NCBI GenBank assembly: GCA_965230415.1
Contig: CBDDKZ010000005.1
Location: forward strand, 682,001-746,000
Direction: 5' to 3'
Length of the DNA: 64,000 nt
Source of the DNA: CBDDKZ01 sp965230415
Lineage (GTDB): Bacteria > Bacteroidota > Bacteroidia > Cytophagales > JAAEPT01
The notes under the pieces are model-generated. The model was not told where the DNA came from, searched no databases, and saw nothing but the letters and a program-made list of their open reading frames with translations. Both the position numbers and the translations under genes were made by a program. Positions 61,641-64,000 of the stretch are shown in pieces. The number at the start of each line of letters is the position of its first letter. Position 1 is the stretch's first letter.

Positions 61641-63335
61641 TTATTTGACACCTCTTATTTTCTTATTCTTAGGATACTTAATACTGTAACTAAACTTCAG
61701 CTTTTTGGATGAATTGGACTCAATTTCAAGATCCCATTCTAACATTCCTGTTACTTCGTTGTAAGACGCACCGGCATCTTCCAGGAGTGCTATTTCAATA
61801 TCTTTATTTTGTGAAACAGGAATCTGATCTTTCACCGTGAGTGCTATAGATTTAGCCTTATTGTTTCTCACATTTATTTCGAAGGCGTAGGTCTCCTTCC
61901 TATTGAGACCTATTATTTTTTTAGAAGAAAAGTCTGTTAGCTGCTTATAATCCACCTTTACCTGTTCGTCACGCCCCATGCTTATATGTAAGGTATCCAT
62001 TGATACTTCAGAGTCTATATACGATTGCCCGACATACATACCCTGGAAGAAGATATTGGCCTTACCCGAGAGTAAATCGTACTTACCCCAGTCAGGCGTT
62101 AATGCTTCCAGGTAGGCTTTTTGATCCATTTTAGGTATAGTGAGGTACTTGTAAGTTGCACTCAATTCGTAGTCTTTGATAGATACCAGATGCTGTTGTT
62201 TGTCTGAAGGAATATTTTGTAAAGTAGTAATTTCGTAAGCAGTCGTTACTGTTGTTTGTTTGGTTACCACTGCAGCGCTATTAGCGCTCCTCCAATCCAT
62301 TTTTTTCGGGGCTCCCCTTGATAGGCTTTCATTGCTGGAAGTCACCACTGTTTTCTCTTTTAATTCGTCAAAAGCCGCTTCCTCTTCATAGTCATCGCCC
62401 CAGCCATCATCACTGTACGCACCACGCGTTGCAGATCCTACAGATCTAGTCTTGTACGTTCTTGGATAGTCAAAATTACAATACAAGGTAGAAAGGTAAG
62501 GAGGGTCATTATTGACAGAAGGATTTCCGGTAGAAAGCGTTAATTTGATATTTTTCCAGTCGTAACCGGTTTGCTGACTCACATGCCCTTTCGCTACCAG
62601 TTTCATCCCATCTTCCAGCTTGTCTGCTCTCAAATCATACAGGGGTATCCATCTGGCAGCCGTACTTAAATAGGTGCAGCGTAACTTCACTTTACCCGCA
62701 CTTTTGGCGTTAACTTTGATGGTTATTTCACCTGTCTGCTCTCCTACATTTACCTGTACCTGATTTAGTTCACGTTGTATCCTGGTTTTATTCTTTTCAA
62801 GTTTTCTCTTTTCTGTGCGCAACTCAAATAAGCGATCCATAATACCCTGATTACGTTGTCGGTAAAATGCTGTTAAGGCTTTAAGATCTTCCACTTTCAT
62901 CCCCTCTTCTGTACTTCCCAACTTCCTGTTTTCTTCCAACAGGTTCTTCTCACTTCTCATCGCAGAAATACGGTCTTCCAATCGCCCGATTTCGTGTTTC
63001 AGCATTTCAAGACTATCTCTTAATTGCTTTGTACGCACCGGCGCTTCTTCATTTGCCACATAATTTATACGGTAGCTCGCTGAAAGCAATGTAGCGTTTC
63101 CTTTGATTTGCACTTGCAAACTTTGGGCATTTGCCGTGGTAGTAATATGCTCCAGAATCACATCATTATTTCCTGGTTTCAGGGTCACCTCCGTTTCTCG
63201 AGTTATCTTAGCCTGACTGAGGTAAACAGTCGCAGAGGAAATGCTTGACTTCGTTCTAATCTCATTGTCTGCCTTTAACTTATTAACAGAAGCAATAATA
63301 AAAACTGATAAAAGGGTTAGCTTGTAAATTTTCAT
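61641..63335 (-). CDS. DUF4139 (MuiA family) secreted protein
   Basis: A 564-residue protein with a signal peptide (KIYKLTLLSVFIIASVNKLKA). The N-terminal DUF4140 domain (ATVYLSQAKITRETEVTLKP) is followed by a coiled coil (about 100-190: RLEDRISAMRSEKNLLEE) and a DUF4139 beta-rich domain (STAARWIPLYDLRA, GYDWKNIKLTLSTGNP, IGLNRKETYAFEINVRN). The MuiA family is named from Streptomyces mucoidy control; molecular function is unknown. It is probably extracytoplasmic. It lies downstream of an apparently unrelated T9SS gene (54 bp), possibly on the same transcript. Confidence 0.88.
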   Translation of the reverse strand: MKIYKLTLLSVFIIASVNKLKADNEIRTKSSISSATVYLSQAKITRETEVTLKPGNNDVILEHITTTANAQSLQVQIKGNATLLSASYRINYVANEEAPVRTKQLRDSLEMLKHEIGRLEDRISAMRSEKNLLEENRKLGSTEEGMKVEDLKALTAFYRQRNQGIMDRLFELRTEKRKLEKNKTRIQRELNQVQVNVGEQTGEITIKVNAKSAGKVKLRCTYLSTAARWIPLYDLRADKLEDGMKLVAKGHVSQQTGYDWKNIKLTLSTGNPSVNNDPPYLSTLYCNFDYPRTYKTRSVGSATRGAYSDDGWGDDYEEEAAFDELKEKTVVTSSNESLSRGAPKKMDWRSANSAAVVTKQTTVTTAYEITTLQNIPSDKQQHLVSIKDYELSATYKYLTIPKMDQKAYLEALTPDWGKYDLLSGKANIFFQGMYVGQSYIDSEVSMDTLHISMGRDEQVKVDYKQLTDFSSKKIIGLNRKETYAFEINVRNNKAKSIALTVKDQIPVSQNKDIEIALLEDAGASYNEVTGMLEWDLEIESNSSKKLKFSYSIKYPKNKKIRGVK

Positions 63336-63389
63336 GGTTAGTAGTTTACGGTGCGTACAAAATTGGTTTTTTAATGTAATCGAATTCTC

Positions 63390-64000
63390 TTACTTTTTCA
63401 AGAAAGATCCCGACCAATCGCTGTTAAGATCCTTCAGGAAATAGTAGCCCGACTTCAATGCAGACACATCAATTTCCTCCTGACCGTTTTCAACGGAAAT
63501 AACCTTTACAACGCTGCCATAGCTATTTACAAGGAGCATTTCAGTAGGCCGAGCGGCATTTAACTTAATGGTTAAGTGCTCATTAACCGGGTTTGGAAAT
63601 ACATTCCCGGCAGGGCTATGATGCGCTTTTATTGCAGTAGGATCACAATGTTCACCGACAACACCCATACCTTCTTTTTCTATAATCCGTAATCCGGCAA
63701 GTGATGATACACCGCGCCAGGTTCTGTTAAAAGACCTTATATATTCATAAATTAGCGTAATATTTCCTGCCTCATCTGGCATTATATCTTTCAATATATA
63801 TTTTTCCTGATTACTAACAGCATTAAACCATACAGTCTGTTTACTTAGCGAATCGCTTAAAGCAATTACTATTTCACCGACTCCGCTTAAAAAACCTGTA
63901 AATTCAAAATCATAAATTTTGTCAGGATTCAGGTTTTCAAATTGAATATGGCACTTCGTTTCCAGGCCTTCTCTCAAGGCTAAACCATGTGCTGTTAAGG
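63390..64000 (-). CDS. T9SS type A sorting-domain protein (C-terminal part)
   Basis: The C-terminal 203 residues of a secreted protein whose start lies beyond the window; the frame stays open at base 64000 (LTAHGLALREGLETKCHIQF). The final 80 residues form a T9SS type A domain (NVFPNPVNEHLTIKLNAARP, LLVNSYGSVVKVISVENGQE and ALKSGYYFLKD). What precedes is an all-beta segment ending TWRGVSSLAGLRIIEKEG, which has the look of a cargo-module end (CBM or fibronectin-like). It is read in the same direction as the DUF4139 gene 54 bp downstream. Confidence 0.85.
   Translation of the reverse strand, partial: LTAHGLALREGLETKCHIQFENLNPDKIYDFEFTGFLSGVGEIVIALSDSLSKQTVWFNAVSNQEKYILKDIMPDEAGNITLIYEYIRSFNRTWRGVSSLAGLRIIEKEGMGVVGEHCDPTAIKAHHSPAGNVFPNPVNEHLTIKLNAARPTEMLLVNSYGSVVKVISVENGQEEIDVSALKSGYYFLKDLNSDWSGSFLKK

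Overview
The window is chromosomal DNA from a member of the Bacteroidota, most likely a marine or soil Cytophagales-type bacterium (Fulvivirga/Marivirga-like; this placement is inference). The grounds are several proteins with Type IX secretion (T9SS) sorting domains, two promoters that fit the Bacteroidota consensus TTTG-N19/20-TAnnTTTG, A-rich rather than Shine-Dalgarno leaders before start codons, a LytTR regulator remnant, and the gene order tRNA-tuf-tRNA-secE-nusG-rplKAJL-rpoBC. The sequence looks AT-rich and mostly housekeeping in the first half.

Layout. 1-9.0 kb: transcription/translation operon on the minus strand (tRNA-Tyr, -Gly, -Thr, tuf, tRNA-Trp, secE, nusG, rplK, rplA, rplJ, rplL, rpoB, start of rpoC) driven by a consensus promoter near 8.98-9.0 kb. 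9-23.4 kb: a lipoprotein M1 aminopeptidase, a biotin carrier protein, pyrH-frr, nadD-gmk, an ECF sigma/anti-sigma pair, two glycosyltransferases, uvrB, aroE, a small membrane protein, a phosphosulfolactate synthase (ComA) homologue and a TPR protein. 23.5-29.3 kb: a minus-strand exopolysaccharide operon (glycosyltransferase, rfbC, Wza-like, Wzc-like kinase, epimerase). 29.4-36.6 kb: a membrane protein with a decayed cytochrome-c tail, hflX, a SRPBCC protein, an unusual SDR-SUMT fusion, a small duplicated membrane protein, TerB, and an arsR-DUF6428-arsC arsenic cluster with no pump in view.

36.6-47.2 kb is more accessory: a LytTR response regulator broken by two frameshifts, a secreted glycoside hydrolase next to a paralogue that has lost both catalytic glutamates, a PIG-V-like membrane glycosyltransferase, a NagD-type HAD phosphatase, then a tRNA-Leu whose 3' end is partly repeated 2.65 kb downstream, bracketing a small SDR/SRPBCC/membrane-protein block (the SRPBCC gene carries an in-frame stop). 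A REP-like folded element, an RhlE-type helicase and a hydrolase fragment follow. 47.2-53.0 kb is a single giant T9SS-secreted protein (1934 aa: BNR repeats, MopE motifs, two CBM6-like modules around five 95-residue PKD-like repeats, two of which are identical in DNA).

53.9-61.0 kb holds the most interesting gene set: a FIST-like DUF6976-type protein with a small partner, and then a plus-strand series of fatty-acid desaturase, catalase-like haem protein, an unrecognised two-repeat protein with a central hydrophobic segment, and a DyP-type peroxidase. The last three are tightly coupled (4-bp overlap, 10-bp gap). They look like a lipid desaturation/peroxide-processing system reminiscent of oxylipin chemistry, which is inference. 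The window closes with a lipoprotein gene apparently split by an A7 homopolymer frameshift, a MuiA/DUF4139 protein and the C-terminal part of a T9SS cargo protein.
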